Source: Rhodanobacter sp. (GTDB lineage: Bacteria > Pseudomonadota > Gammaproteobacteria > Xanthomonadales > Rhodanobacteraceae). Taken from it: a stretch of DNA of 59,835 nucleotides. Position numbers and translations under genes: made by a program. The stretch is taken from the NCBI GenBank assembly GCA_022730295.1, contig DZCM01000003.1, positions 1 through 59,835 of the forward strand, in the 5' to 3' direction. The notes beneath the pieces are model-generated. The model saw only the letters and a list, made by a program, of their open reading frames with translations, was not told the origin of the DNA and did no database searches. Of the stretch, positions 17,648-27,998 are shown in pieces; positions within the stretch are counted from its first letter, which is position 1, and each line of letters starts with the position of its first letter.

Positions 17648-18856
17648 TCACGCGGCAGCGCGCGCGCTCCGAACCAACCCGTCGATCGGCGCAACACCAT
17701 CGCTACCGGGGAAAACCCGTGATGCCAACAGCGATTCCGAAACGCCCAAGTGCGAAGCCAGCACACCCTTGAACACCGAGCGAAAATCGGTGGTCGCGTG
17801 CACGTCGCGGTTCTGATACAGCTCGCCGGATCCGATGCCAGGCCACTGTCCGGCCACGCGTCCGCCGTGCAGCGCGCCGCCAGCAAGGAACATCGAACCG
17901 CCGGTACCGTGATCGGTGCCGCCGGTACCGTTGACGTGGGCGGTGCGGCCGAATTCGGTCGCGACGATCAAGATGGTGCGGCCCCACATTCCACCCATCG
18001 CCTGCTGGAACGACTTCAGGCCAGCATCCAGTTCGGCGATCTTGCTGGTGACGATCGCCGCCTCGTTGGCGTGGGTGTCCCAGCCCTCGTCCTCGACGAA
18101 GGCCACGCGCGGGCCGTCACTCTTGCCCATGAAGGTGCCCGCTGCACCCATCATCACCGGCAGGCCGCCCTGCTTTTTCTTGCCGGGTTTGCTGCTCGCC
18201 AGCATTCCGATACCTGACTCGGGAACCGGCGAATCGTTTTGCTGAGCCACAGCGCGCGCAAACGGCGAGGCGAGGCGCGTGTCTGCGGCGTACAAAGGTT
18301 GCAGCCGCTGCAGCAGGATCGGATTGACCTCGGTCGGCAGCGGCGGCGACCACGTCTCGACCTTGGCCGAGCCGCGCATCGTCAGCGGCATCACCGCCGC
18401 GCACGCGAGCCCATCCACGCCCGGCATGCTGGCGATGCAGCGGTTCAACCATCCCGTCTGTGACCCGTCCGGTTTCGAAGTGCCATTCTCGACGCAGTTC
18501 TGGGCCTGGAAATGCGAGCGGCCCCAGTACGGCGGCGCGGCCGCCACCACCGGCATGAACTGACCTTGTGCATACAATTGCGCGGCGTAGTTGAACGACG
18601 GATGCAAAGCAAACACGCTGTCCAACTTGTGCGCGGGTTTCGCCGCCGAGGGCGACAGCGCCAGCGCACCGCGAATGGCCTGATAGCCAGGATCGCCATA
18701 CGGCGGCACCGATTCGAGACCATCGAGCCCGCCGCGCAGCAGCACGAACAGGAAGCGCGTGTCCGCACCGGTGGCGGCGAAGGTGAGCTTGGGCCAAACC
18801 AGCAAGGTCGCGGTGCCGACGGCGGCGGTGCCAAGGAATTGTCTGCGGGTCAACAT
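17648..18856 (-). CDS. DUF1501-family exported protein
   Basis: 402 aa from the ATG at 18856, preceded by GGAGGG at 7 bases. The N-terminus MLTRRQFLGTAAVGTATLLVW is a Tat signal (RRQFL), so the protein is exported folded. DUF1501 belongs to the alkaline phosphatase/sulfatase-like superfamily. Visible blocks are [21 protein letters not shown] (about 34-54), EDEGWDTHANEA, VATEFGRT and GGTDHGTGGSMFLAGGALHGG, where Asp/His residues could bind metal. It starts directly after the DUF1800 stop, and the two families are usually paired. Function is unknown. Confidence 0.9.
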   Translation of the reverse strand: MLTRRQFLGTAAVGTATLLVWPKLTFAATGADTRFLFVLLRGGLDGLESVPPYGDPGYQAIRGALALSPSAAKPAHKLDSVFALHPSFNYAAQLYAQGQFMPVVAAAPPYWGRSHFQAQNCVENGTSKPDGSQTGWLNRCIASMPGVDGLACAAVMPLTMRGSAKVETWSPPLPTEVNPILLQRLQPLYAADTRLASPFARAVAQQNDSPVPESGIGMLASSKPGKKKQGGLPVMMGAAGTFMGKSDGPRVAFVEDEGWDTHANEAAIVTSKIAELDAGLKSFQQAMGGMWGRTILIVATEFGRTAHVNGTGGTDHGTGGSMFLAGGALHGGRVAGQWPGIGSGELYQNRDVHATTDFRSVFKGVLASHLGVSESLLASRVFPGSDGVAPIDGLVRSARAAA

Positions 18857-18858
18857 AT

Positions 18859-20352
18859 TCAAACCCTCCACTGGAACGTGGGGCTGGCGAACAGCGTGGC
18901 GTAGGCCTGACGTTTGGATTCCGCCCGGCGAATGGCTTGCGCGGTGTCCTCATCGAGCAGCGGGCCAAGGATGTCCTGCGCGAACGCGAGCGGTTCACCA
19001 CCGCCTGACGCAACATGTGCCGACAAGGCTTCCGCTGCCTGCACGCGTTTCCAGAGGCCATCTGGATCAACCCAGTTGGCCGAGTTGTCGGAGAACCCGG
19101 CCGGTGAGCGTGGATCGAACACCGGCTGACCCAGCGTCGTCAACAATCCGAGCACCGGTTGCGGGCGGCCTTGCAAATCAATTTGCGCCGCGCGCAACGC
19201 GGAAGTGACAAAATCCTGCGGCGTCTTGAACTTGCGCGCTTCGCTGCCCCACGCTTCCGGACTTTCGATCAGCGTGCGATACACGGCGGCAAGATCGGTG
19301 TCGTGATCGAGGTAACTTTTGGCCATCCGATCCACCAGGGCGGGCGGCGGATCGTCGGACACGAAATGCTGCGCCAGCTGCAGCGACAGGTGCCGCGCGG
19401 TCGCCGGGCGGTGGGCAAGAAAATCGAGGATCGCCTTGCCCTGCTCGAAGCCGCCTTCCGCAAACGTCTTGCCCAGCACGCGGCGCGCGCCGGGCTCGTG
19501 CGCGTTGGCGCGGAACACGAAAGCAGAATCGGGTTGCCGGCCGTTCGCGAACTCGCGCTTGGCGGCCACGCTCCAACCGGTGAGCGCACGCGAAAATTCG
19601 GTGACGTCGGCCTGCGTGTATCCACCATTGACGCCAACCGTGTGCAGTTCCATCGCTTCGCGGCCGAGGTTCTCGTTGAGGCCGCCGGCCTTGCCCTTGC
19701 CGGCGTCTCCATCGCGCGCCAAGCGCGCGGCGATGCGACGGCCGAGCCGCGAATCCGGCCCGACCGAGCGCACGTTGTCGAGATACAGCAGCATCGCCGG
19801 GTGGGTTTCGACCGCCAGCAGCATGTCGGCAAAGCGTCCGGTGACATGCGGACGGATCGCCTCGCGCTCCATCGGCGCGGCGAACAGGCGCGCCGAAAAT
19901 TTGTCCACCGACACCGCAAAATGGTTGGACCAGAATCGCACCAGCCGCTCGACGAACGGTGTCGCCGTGCCGGTGGCAATCCGGATGCGCGCGGAGAATT
20001 CGGCCAGCAAGTCCTTCCGCTGCTCCTGCCGATACGGTTGCAGGGCCTGCTTGAGTGCGGCTGCCGCAGCCTTGGTGTCACCGGGCGGCCCCGGCATCTT
20101 GCCGGTCAGGAAGTCGCGCCGGCCGCGACCGCCCTGCTTGAACTCGCGCCGGATGGCAAACAACTGTATTTCATCCCGCAGGTAATCGATGCTGGTCGGC
20201 AAACCCGCAAGGAATTGTGCGCCATCCGGACCCCGTGCAAGCTGCGTTTCCAGCCATGCGCGCGGATCGTGTGCGCCCGCGAGATCGCCGGGCTTCGCAC
20301 CCAGTCCAAACCGATTGACTGCCGCGGTCACGGCATTGCCGGTTGCGCCCAT
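18859..20352 (-). CDS. DUF1800-family protein
   Basis: 497 aa, mostly helical DUF1800 (PF08811) protein. Family blocks include VNRFGLGAKPGDL (12-24), ERLVRFWSNHFAVSVDK, GRFADMLLAVETHPAMLLYLDN, NENLGREAMELHTVGVNGGYTQADVTEFSRALTGW and LSLQLAQHFVSDDPP. No signal peptide is visible, although its partner DUF1501 is Tat-exported; hitchhiking export with the partner is possible but unproven. An AAGGTGA ribosome site precedes the ATG. Biochemical role is unknown. Confidence 0.9.
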   Translation of the reverse strand: MGATGNAVTAAVNRFGLGAKPGDLAGAHDPRAWLETQLARGPDGAQFLAGLPTSIDYLRDEIQLFAIRREFKQGGRGRRDFLTGKMPGPPGDTKAAAAALKQALQPYRQEQRKDLLAEFSARIRIATGTATPFVERLVRFWSNHFAVSVDKFSARLFAAPMEREAIRPHVTGRFADMLLAVETHPAMLLYLDNVRSVGPDSRLGRRIAARLARDGDAGKGKAGGLNENLGREAMELHTVGVNGGYTQADVTEFSRALTGWSVAAKREFANGRQPDSAFVFRANAHEPGARRVLGKTFAEGGFEQGKAILDFLAHRPATARHLSLQLAQHFVSDDPPPALVDRMAKSYLDHDTDLAAVYRTLIESPEAWGSEARKFKTPQDFVTSALRAAQIDLQGRPQPVLGLLTTLGQPVFDPRSPAGFSDNSANWVDPDGLWKRVQAAEALSAHVASGGGEPLAFAQDILGPLLDEDTAQAIRRAESKRQAYATLFASPTFQWRV

Positions 20353-20431
20353 GGATTCACCTTGCCTGGAACAGACAAGGCCATAACGCGCATCGGGTAG
20401 CCCCGGTTGACCGGCGGACCACCCGGTGCCG

Positions 20432-21802
20432 CTACTCGCCCGCCACGGTCATCCTGTCGATCAGGATCGAACCGGTCAGGATCGCGCCGCGCGGATCGAC
20501 ATCCGCGCCAATCGCCTGCACGTCCATGAGCATCTCGCGCAGGTTGCCGGCGATGGTGATTTCTTCGACCGGATAAGCGATTTCACCGTTCTCGACCCAG
20601 AATCCTGCGGCGCCACGCGAATAGTCACCGGTCACGATCGACACCCCCTGTCCGATCAGGTCACTGACCAGCAGCCCCGTACCCAGCCGTTGCAACATCG
20701 CGGCGAAGGTTTGTGGTGTCTCGCCGTCTCGCGCGCCGGGTGCCACCACGAGGTTGTGCACGCCGCCGGCATTGCCGGTGGTCGCGAGGCCCAGCTTGCG
20801 GGCGGAATAACTCCCCAAGACGTAACGTTGCAGCACGCCGCCCGTGACCAAGGCAGACTCGCGCGTGGCCACGCCTTCTGCATCGAAGGCCGCCGACGCA
20901 TGCCCGCGCTTGCGAAATGGCTGCTCGGTGATATCCACGAACGGCGGCAGCAGCGGTTTGCCGGCGTGGTCGAGCAGGAAGCTCGCACGCCGGTACAGCG
21001 ATCCACCACTCACGGCACCGGCCAGATGGCCGATCAGGGTGCGCGCAACTTCCGGCGCGAACAGCACCGGACACTCGCGGGTGCCGAGCCGGCGCGCACC
21101 CAGACGCGCCACCGTGCGCTCCGCGGCGGTGCGGCCGATCATGTCGAACGCCGGGAAGTCGTGCGCATCGCGCACATACTCGTACCAGCCATCGCGTTGC
21201 ATCGCGTTGCCCTTGCCCGCAATCAGCGAACAGGAAATCGAGTGGTGGGTGCCGCGCTCGCGGCCAACGAAACCGTGTGAATTCGCATACACCGCGACAC
21301 CGCCGCCACATTGCACACTGGCGCCTTCAGAGTTGCTGATCGCGGCATCGGCGCGACCAGCGCCCTCGACTTCGCGGCCAATCTCGATGGCACGTTCGAC
21401 CGATGGTTCCCACGGGTGCCACAGGTCGAGGTCGGGAAACGTCTTCTGCATCAAGGCAGCATCGGCGAGGCCGGCGCAGGGATCGGGTTCGGTATAGCGC
21501 GCGATCGCGCAGGCCTGCGCCAGCGTGGCCTCGATGGACGATAGTTTCAGGTCCGCGGTGGAGGCACTGCCCTTGCGTTGCCCGAAATACACGGTGAGGC
21601 CAAAACCGCGGTCACGATTCCGCTCCACGGTTTCGACTTCCCCAAGGCGTACGTTCACCGAAAGCCCGGTGCTGACGCTCGCCGAGACTTCCGCCTGCGA
21701 GGCCCCCGCGGCGCGGGCACGGCGGATCACATCCTCCGAAAGCTCCGCGAGACGATCCAACTCGGCAACGCTGCCATCTGCAACACTGACATCAGGGTTC
21801 AC
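20432..21802 (-). CDS. pmbA: Metalloprotease subunit PmbA/TldE
   Basis: 456 aa from a GTG at 21802, favoured because AAAGGA lies six bases upstream; an in-frame ATG at 21835 lacks a ribosome site and would nearly touch darP. PmbA (TldE) forms a heterodimer with TldD that degrades unfolded peptides and matures modified peptides. As expected for the non-catalytic partner, no HExxxH motif is present. Conserved blocks include GFGLTVYFGQRKGSAST, GGSLYRRASFLLD and IVTGDYSRGAAGFWVENGEI. It is divergent from darP. The partner tldD is just beyond darP. Confidence 0.94.
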   Translation of the reverse strand: MNPDVSVADGSVAELDRLAELSEDVIRRARAAGASQAEVSASVSTGLSVNVRLGEVETVERNRDRGFGLTVYFGQRKGSASTADLKLSSIEATLAQACAIARYTEPDPCAGLADAALMQKTFPDLDLWHPWEPSVERAIEIGREVEGAGRADAAISNSEGASVQCGGGVAVYANSHGFVGRERGTHHSISCSLIAGKGNAMQRDGWYEYVRDAHDFPAFDMIGRTAAERTVARLGARRLGTRECPVLFAPEVARTLIGHLAGAVSGGSLYRRASFLLDHAGKPLLPPFVDITEQPFRKRGHASAAFDAEGVATRESALVTGGVLQRYVLGSYSARKLGLATTGNAGGVHNLVVAPGARDGETPQTFAAMLQRLGTGLLVSDLIGQGVSIVTGDYSRGAAGFWVENGEIAYPVEEITIAGNLREMLMDVQAIGADVDPRGAILTGSILIDRMTVAGE

Positions 21803-21849
21803 GCACGATCCTTTTGACCTTTGTTTCACGACCATCGACTATAGCGCGC

Positions 21850-22368
21850 ATGCCACGCTCCACTGAACATTCCGACGTGATCGACGACGGCCCCAGCCGC
21901 ACCGCGCTGCGTCGCGAGGCGCTTGACGTGCTGGTCTTCGCGCGCCAGCTTTCCGAGCTGCCACCCGCGCGCCTCGCCAAGCTGGAGCTGCCCGACGCTG
22001 TCCGCGACGAGCTTGCCAGCGTGCAATGCACGCCTTCGCACATCGCCCACAAACGCGCCCTCGCGCACCTCGCCAAGGTCATGCGCGCACACGCCGAGGA
22101 CGACTTCGCAAGTGCGCGCGCGGCGCTGGCCAACGACAAGGCGTCCGGCATGCGCGGCGCCGCCGGGCTGCATCGCGTGGAAGCACTGCGCGAGAAGCTG
22201 CTCGGCGACAACGGCGACACCGTACTCACGGAACTCATCGCAACGCACCCCGATCTCGATCGCCAGCACCTGCGTGCACTGATTCGGCAAGCACGTCTGG
22301 AACGCGACAAAGCCAAACCGCCACGAGCATCCCGCGAGCTGTTCCGCATCCTGCGTGATCTTTTGTAG
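21850..22368 (+). CDS. darP: Dual-action ribosomal maturation protein DarP (YjgA family)
   Basis: 172 aa from the ATG at 21850. It matches the YjgA/DarP family, which binds late 50S intermediates and promotes peptidyl-transferase centre folding. Visible are SRTALRREALDVLVFARQLSELP near the start, then HIAHKRALAHLAKVMR and a basic C-terminus (LIRQARLERDKAKPPRASRELFRILRDLL, split by family blocks). The family normally sits next to pmbA, as here. Its stop codon lies within a palindromic repeat (22364-22387) that separates it from the convergent tldD. Confidence 0.92.
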   Translation: MPRSTEHSDVIDDGPSRTALRREALDVLVFARQLSELPPARLAKLELPDAVRDELASVQCTPSHIAHKRALAHLAKVMRAHAEDDFASARAALANDKASGMRGAAGLHRVEALREKLLGDNGDTVLTELIATHPDLDRQHLRALIRQARLERDKAKPPRASRELFRILRDLL

Positions 22369-22437
22369 GCGCGGCGGAAGCCGCGACCAGCATGCGGCAC
22401 GATCGCAATTCGCAGCGCGCTTTCCAGCGCTCTTCCA
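22364..22437. repeat. REP-like pair (family C) between darP and tldD
   Basis: tgtaggcgcggcggaagccgcgac (22364-22387, four bases over 20 but shown by its two arms gcggcgg/ccgcgac) is followed by a degenerate inverted copy ending gcgctcttcca (to 22437). The first copy includes the darP stop codon. The same unit recurs at 16526-16604 and 55806-55864. Confidence 0.6.
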
Positions 22438-22446
22438 GAACGCCCA

Positions 22447-23883
22447 CTACGCGGTGCCACCCACCGTCATTGCCAGGACCTTGGTAGTCGGCATGCCGAC
22501 GCCGACCGGCACGCTTTGACCTTCCTTCCCGCATATGCCCACGCCTTCGTCCAGCGCGAGATCGTTGCCGAGCATCGCCACACGGGTCAGGACGTCAGGA
22601 CCGGAGCCAATCAGGGTCGCGCCTTTGACTGGCCGCGTGATCTTGCCGTGTTCGATCAAATACGCCTCATTCGCCGAGAACACGAACTTGCCATTGGTGA
22701 TGTCGACCTGGCCGCCGCCGAAGTTGACGGCGTACAAGCCGCGCTCGACCGAGGCGATGATTTCGGCGGGGTCGCGCTCGCCTGCCAGCATGTAGGTATT
22801 GGTCATGCGCGGCATCGGCAGGTGCGCGAAGGATTCACGGCGGCCATTCCCGGTTGGCGTCGCGCCCATCAGGCGCGCGTTGTGCTTGTCCTGCATGTAA
22901 CCCACGAGCCGCCCGTTTTCGATCAGCGTGGTGCAGTTCGTTGACGTACCTTCGTCATCAATGCTTAGCGAACCACGCCGGCCCGGCAAGGTTCCATCGT
23001 CGACCACGGTGACGCCGTCTGCCGCGACCTTGTCGCCCATGCGCCCAGCGAACGCCGAGGTGCCCTTGCGATTGAAGTCGCCTTCCAGACCGTGTCCGAT
23101 GGCCTCGTGCAGCAGCACGCCCGGCCAACCTGGCCCAAGCACCACGTCCATCGTGCCGGCCGGCGCCGCGACCGCATCAAGATTAACCAACGCCTGGCGT
23201 ACGGCCTCGCGCGCCCACGCGTGCGCGCGGCCGGAATCGATCAGTTCGCGGTAACCGCAGCGGCCGCCGCCGCCGGCATAACCGGATTCGCGGCGCTCGC
23301 CAGCTTCCGCGATCACCTGCACGTTGACGCGCGTCAACGGCCGCACGTCGGCCGCGAGCGTGCCGTCGGCGGCTGCAACCAGCACCGAGTCGTGTACCGC
23401 GTTCATGCTCACGATGACCTGCTTGATGCGCGCATCGAGACTGCGCGCGAGCGCGTCGAGTTCGCGCAACAACGCGATCTTCGCGGAATTGTCGAGTGCC
23501 TCGATCGGGTCGGCGGCCGGATACAGCGCGCGCGCGTTGCGCACCGTCAGCGGCTTGCCGGAACCGTTCCCTGACTGCGCGATCGCACGCGCGGCGCCAG
23601 CGGCTTCCAGCAGCTGCGGCAAAACGATGTCGTCGGAATAGGCAAAGCCGGTTTTCTCGCCCGACACCGCGCGCACGCCTACGCCCTGCTCGATCGAATG
23701 GCTGCCGTCGCGCACGATGCCGTCCTCGAGCACCCACGATTCGCTGCGCGAATGCTGGAAGTACAGGTCTGCCGCGTCGATCGAAGGTGCCATCACGCGT
23801 GCGAATACGCGCTCCAAATCACTCGTCGAGAGTCCGCCCGGTGCGAGCAGGTTGCGTTCGACGAGGGCGAGTGGGGAATCCAT
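22447..23883 (-). CDS. tldD: Metalloprotease TldD
   Basis: 478 aa, the zinc-bearing subunit of the TldD/PmbA protease. The metal motif HExxxH is present as HEAIGH (259-264) in [16 protein letters not shown]. The C-terminal beta-sheet domain includes [27 protein letters not shown] (family block with conserved Arg) and [27 protein letters not shown]. An AAGGA site precedes the ATG. It closes the long minus-strand run from leuS and is 71 bases after yhdP. Confidence 0.96.
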   Translation of the reverse strand: MDSPLALVERNLLAPGGLSTSDLERVFARVMAPSIDAADLYFQHSRSESWVLEDGIVRDGSHSIEQGVGVRAVSGEKTGFAYSDDIVLPQLLEAAGAARAIAQSGNGSGKPLTVRNARALYPAADPIEALDNSAKIALLRELDALARSLDARIKQVIVSMNAVHDSVLVAAADGTLAADVRPLTRVNVQVIAEAGERRESGYAGGGGRCGYRELIDSGRAHAWAREAVRQALVNLDAVAAPAGTMDVVLGPGWPGVLLHEAIGHGLEGDFNRKGTSAFAGRMGDKVAADGVTVVDDGTLPGRRGSLSIDDEGTSTNCTTLIENGRLVGYMQDKHNARLMGATPTGNGRRESFAHLPMPRMTNTYMLAGERDPAEIIASVERGLYAVNFGGGQVDITNGKFVFSANEAYLIEHGKITRPVKGATLIGSGPDVLTRVAMLGNDLALDEGVGICGKEGQSVPVGVGMPTTKVLAMTVGGTA

Positions 23884-23954
23884 CGGGCTGCGATCCTTGG
23901 GTTGATCTCACCCAACTTAAGGGCGGATCCACCGTTCCGCAAGCAATCGTGCAG

Positions 23955-26900
23955 TCAGCGGGGCGTACCTGCGGAACCCGCCGGCGCTGGCGCGACCGAC
24001 ACGGACACCGCCGGCGCAGGACTGGCAGCGCTCTCCGTTGGCGCTGACGACGCATTCGCGGCAGCTGCCGGGGTGCTGGACGCCGGGGCGGGCGCAACGC
24101 TGAAAGCGCTTGCCGACGCACCATTCAGTACGTGCGGGTGCGGCGATTCCACCGCTACGAACTTCGGCTTGTCCCAACTGCCGGTAACGAGATAGGTATT
24201 GTCGGCGGCATGGTTGATGCTGTTGCCGAGCAAGCCCTGCACCACCAGCCCTGCCGCCGCCCCCACGGGGCCGCCGATCGCTGCTCCCACAATGGGCAGC
24301 GTCGCACCGAGGTGCGGCACCGCGGTCACCGTGGCATCAAAATCGCGCGCACGGAAACCAACCCGGCCGTGCATGCTGATTTGCGCCGCAGGCGCCTTGA
24401 TCGCCATGTCGTTCGTGAACGCGTTGCCATCGGCAAATCGCAATGTGGCGGTGGCGCGATCGAATCCGAACCCGGTCTTGAATACGTCGCCGAAATGCAA
24501 TGCCAGCCGGCTCGGCAATTCACGCACCGACAACAGGCCCAACATCCTGCCAAACCCTGGCTGCACCGCAAGGATGCGTCCATGGCCGATATCGAGCTTG
24601 ACGGCGCCATCCATCCAGCCGAGCGAGAAGGCCGACGGCGAACCCGGCCAAGTGCTGTCGATGTGGATGTGGGTATTGCGCCCGCCTGCGAGCAGGCCCT
24701 TGAAGCCGAACGCCGCCAGCGTGTCGCCGAAATCCTGCGACGAGATATCGGTCACGAAGTGCGATGTGCTGACTGCGGCGGTGCCGTTCCAGTCGCCGCT
24801 TGAATGAATCGAAAAATCCTTGCCGGCGGAATCGAACTTTGCAACGTGCATGCCAGTCAGGGTCGGCGCGCTTTCAAGGCTGGTCTTGCCAAGATGCGCA
24901 GCGCCGAGCCGCAAGTCACCCACGGCAACGTGGAGCGGCGGCACCGCGGACGGCGAGACAGGAGATGACACCGGTGGTGGTTCCGGCGTCGCCGGTTGCT
25001 TCGATGCCGGCGGCTCCGGCCAGTACAGGTGCTGCAGGTTCGCGCTGATTCCACGCGTCATCAGCGCGCTGGTCGATACGTTTACGGTGCCCTTTGCGGC
25101 AGCACCATCGAGCGTGATGGTGTCATCCTGCGCATTCGCGGCGAAACCGATTCGCATGAAACCCAGGTGCGTACCGAAGACCTCGGCATCGCCGGTCGTG
25201 ACGTTCACGCTGCCAAGCTGCGGAAACGAACCGCCCTGCCCGCTGCCCGTCGCCTGCGCGATCCAGCCACCGACATCGAGCCGTGGCGCATGCCCCGTCA
25301 CCACCAGACCGCTTGCGGGTATCTGCGTCGGCGGAGCGCTGCCGAGGTTCACTGCCAACGCGGCCGGCATGTTGCGGGTTGCGTCCGCGAGGCGTCCGCG
25401 CAACCGCAGCCGATCACCCAGCGACACACTCAACGGCGCACCATCGGGTGGCAATTGCAAGCTCACCAGCAATGGCCACTGTGCCGCTGCAGGTTTGTCC
25501 AGCGGCGCCGGAAAATCCAGTGCGATGCCGGTCAACTTCGATTGCACCGTGAGGATCGGCGTTACCGGTGCGTTCGCCGTCGCCGCAAGCACCTTCACGC
25601 CAATGTGGAAGGGCGCGACACCCTGCGCATGTGCGACCAGCGCTGCAAGATCGGGATAGCCCTGCACCAGGGTCTGTGCCGACATGCTGGTATCGAGGGA
25701 CGCCTCGACAACGTCCTTGGGATCACTGACGCCGCTGGCCACAGCCAGTGACAGCGCCGCGGGCGAACCCCGGAATCCGGCGGCAAGATCATTGGCGGTG
25801 AAACCGCGGCCTTTTATCAGCAGCGGACCCGTGACGTTTTTCAACGCCAACTGCCACTTCGGCGCCGTCACGTCCGCCCGGGCCAGATCGACGCGTCCAC
25901 TGAGCGTGAACTTTTCCGCATCGTCGAGCGGAATCGACAGGTTGATTCCGAACTTGCCGGAGCCACCCACCGTCAAGCCCGTCAGCGCATCCGCAGCGTT
26001 CGCGCCAACCGGGCTGTGCCGCACGAAATCCAGCAAGGCAGCACCGCTGCCCTTGCCGCTGATGTCGAGTCCGAGCACACCATGTGCGAGATCCGGAATC
26101 GTGGCCACGGCATGCTCCACGTTGACGTCGCGCACGCTCACGTGGTCCGCGGCAATGTGCATGGTGTTGTTGACGAAATCGACGTCGGCGTCGACATGGG
26201 TCGAGCGCGGCCATGCATCGGAAAAGTTGAAGGTTGCATCCTCGACCCGCCCGGCCGCCTCGAACTTGCCCTGGTGATCCAGGAAAGGCCAGGCATCCAG
26301 CGGGCCGCGCACCAACACGCGCGCCGACGTGACCTTGCCGGCAACCAGCGCATGATCGAGCCACGCGACCAGCTTCGGCGGCATCGAGCGGTACGGCCAA
26401 AAATAATCCGCATCAGGCACCTCGGCGTGTTCGACTGCGGCGAACGCGGAGAGGAATGGCGCATGGCCCTTGCCCGGCCAGATCAGGCGCGCCTCGGCGT
26501 TGCCGGCAAAGCTGCCCATCTCGAAATACAGCGCCGGCGTCGCGATGTTCCAGTCGCCAGCGTCGCGCCAAGCCACGAAGGTACCGCCCAACTTCTCGAA
26601 CACGTACGGCTTGCGAAACACATCCGTCAGCGCCACGGTCGCCGTCTGGGGTGGCAACTCCAGCGACATCGCCGCGTTGTCGGCGCGGAACGTGGCATGC
26701 GCCAACTGCAGCCCCGGGATCTTGCCGGTCGCATCGGCTGCAAGCGCCGACGTGCGCGCCGTCAGGTAGTACGCACCGGCTTCCCGCCATTGCAACGCGG
26801 CGGTGTCGATGCGCCCACTCGGCTGTGCCTTGTGCACCCAGTCCGCAAATGCAGGCGGCGCCTGCGGGGCCAACGCCAGCAACGACAGCCACGGTGCAAC

Positions 26901-27923
26901 ATCGACCGCTCGCGCTGCGCCGCTGACCTGCCACGCACCAGCATGCCCGCGCAGCTGTGCAATGGCACCACCCGCAGCATCAATGTCGGCCTTGGCTTCG
27001 CCCGGTCCGCGCCATGCGAAATTCCACCCATCCGCAACGCGCGTGGCGCCCAACACCCCGGACAGCGAGGTTATCGCGACTCGCCGCCCATCAGGCGCAG
27101 CCACACCGAGGTCGCGCAGCGCGTACCGCACCCGCGCGGAAGCAAGTTTTCCATCGTGCCATCCGCCCCAGAATTCAACGTCGCCACGGCCACTGCCGAT
27201 CGCGTAGCCGCGCAGGTCGAGTCCGCGCGTCGCTGCCACGAAATCAAGGTTGCGAGTTGACAGGTAAAGCTCGTAGTCCCGCGTCGCAGGCTCCATGCGC
27301 CCGGCCACGGTGACCGCTTGGTGCGTGCCCTGCTGCTGGATAAAACCTCCGATTCGCACTGAGTCGCCAACGTTGACCGCACGCAGGTGCGGCGCGAACA
27401 GCCGCCATGCATGCCCGGACACCTGGTCGACAATGTCGACACGCACGTCGCCCAGGTCGAGGTCGACCGGCAACGATTGCAGTGATGCGTGTGCCTGCCC
27501 TTCCGAACTCCCGAAGCCGTCCACGCGCCAGCCTGCGGCCGAGTGCACCACGCGCATTTCCACGCCGCTCACGCGCAATGTGATCCAGCGGTGCGCGGGC
27601 CGCAGCCACGCGCCGAAGTCAAACTTGAGCGCCGCTTGCGGCAAGGTGATCGACTGGCCGCCGTTCACCCCGGGTCCCAGCGTTAAATCGCTGACGGTCA
27701 GCAGCGGCCCCGACGGTTGCCATTCACTGCTGATCGCCGCGAACTTCACCGGACGATGCAAACGGGCCGACAGTTCCTTCGCGATGTAATCGGGATGGTG
27801 CGTCGCCCACGGCAGCACCGCCTGCACGAGGCCCACGAACACCGCCGCACCGATCAGCAACACCGCGACCAGCGCCATCACGGCGAAGCGCAAGCGACGC
27901 AAGTGGCGGCGCCAGGGATTCAT
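23955..27923 (-). CDS. yhdP: YhdP family AsmA-like envelope lipid-transport protein
   Basis: 1322 aa from the ATG at 27923. One N-terminal transmembrane helix (~15-40) anchors a very long periplasmic beta-rich domain of DUF3971/AsmA type. Such proteins form hydrophobic bridges that move phospholipid between inner and outer membranes. Near the C-terminus the AsmA-like blocks DIGHGRILAVQPGFGRMLGLLSVRELPSRL and FAIK-like MAIKAPAAQISMHGRVGFRARDFD are visible, followed by a glycine-rich helix (IVGAAIGGPVGAAAGL) and an Ala/Pro-rich tail of ~80 residues. It is preceded by rng, as in many gammaproteobacteria. Confidence 0.92.
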   Translation of the reverse strand: MNPWRRHLRRLRFAVMALVAVLLIGAAVFVGLVQAVLPWATHHPDYIAKELSARLHRPVKFAAISSEWQPSGPLLTVSDLTLGPGVNGGQSITLPQAALKFDFGAWLRPAHRWITLRVSGVEMRVVHSAAGWRVDGFGSSEGQAHASLQSLPVDLDLGDVRVDIVDQVSGHAWRLFAPHLRAVNVGDSVRIGGFIQQQGTHQAVTVAGRMEPATRDYELYLSTRNLDFVAATRGLDLRGYAIGSGRGDVEFWGGWHDGKLASARVRYALRDLGVAAPDGRRVAITSLSGVLGATRVADGWNFAWRGPGEAKADIDAAGGAIAQLRGHAGAWQVSGAARAVDVAPWLSLLALAPQAPPAFADWVHKAQPSGRIDTAALQWREAGAYYLTARTSALAADATGKIPGLQLAHATFRADNAAMSLELPPQTATVALTDVFRKPYVFEKLGGTFVAWRDAGDWNIATPALYFEMGSFAGNAEARLIWPGKGHAPFLSAFAAVEHAEVPDADYFWPYRSMPPKLVAWLDHALVAGKVTSARVLVRGPLDAWPFLDHQGKFEAAGRVEDATFNFSDAWPRSTHVDADVDFVNNTMHIAADHVSVRDVNVEHAVATIPDLAHGVLGLDISGKGSGAALLDFVRHSPVGANAADALTGLTVGGSGKFGINLSIPLDDAEKFTLSGRVDLARADVTAPKWQLALKNVTGPLLIKGRGFTANDLAAGFRGSPAALSLAVASGVSDPKDVVEASLDTSMSAQTLVQGYPDLAALVAHAQGVAPFHIGVKVLAATANAPVTPILTVQSKLTGIALDFPAPLDKPAAAQWPLLVSLQLPPDGAPLSVSLGDRLRLRGRLADATRNMPAALAVNLGSAPPTQIPASGLVVTGHAPRLDVGGWIAQATGSGQGGSFPQLGSVNVTTGDAEVFGTHLGFMRIGFAANAQDDTITLDGAAAKGTVNVSTSALMTRGISANLQHLYWPEPPASKQPATPEPPPVSSPVSPSAVPPLHVAVGDLRLGAAHLGKTSLESAPTLTGMHVAKFDSAGKDFSIHSSGDWNGTAAVSTSHFVTDISSQDFGDTLAAFGFKGLLAGGRNTHIHIDSTWPGSPSAFSLGWMDGAVKLDIGHGRILAVQPGFGRMLGLLSVRELPSRLALHFGDVFKTGFGFDRATATLRFADGNAFTNDMAIKAPAAQISMHGRVGFRARDFDATVTAVPHLGATLPIVGAAIGGPVGAAAGLVVQGLLGNSINHAADNTYLVTGSWDKPKFVAVESPHPHVLNGASASAFSVAPAPASSTPAAAANASSAPTESAASPAPAVSVSVAPAPAGSAGTPR

Positions 27924-27998
27924 CGAATCCACACGTCTACACGCGCCATCCCGGTGGACGACGGACCTGCGCGCTGGAGCCCAATTTTGCGCGCCTTG

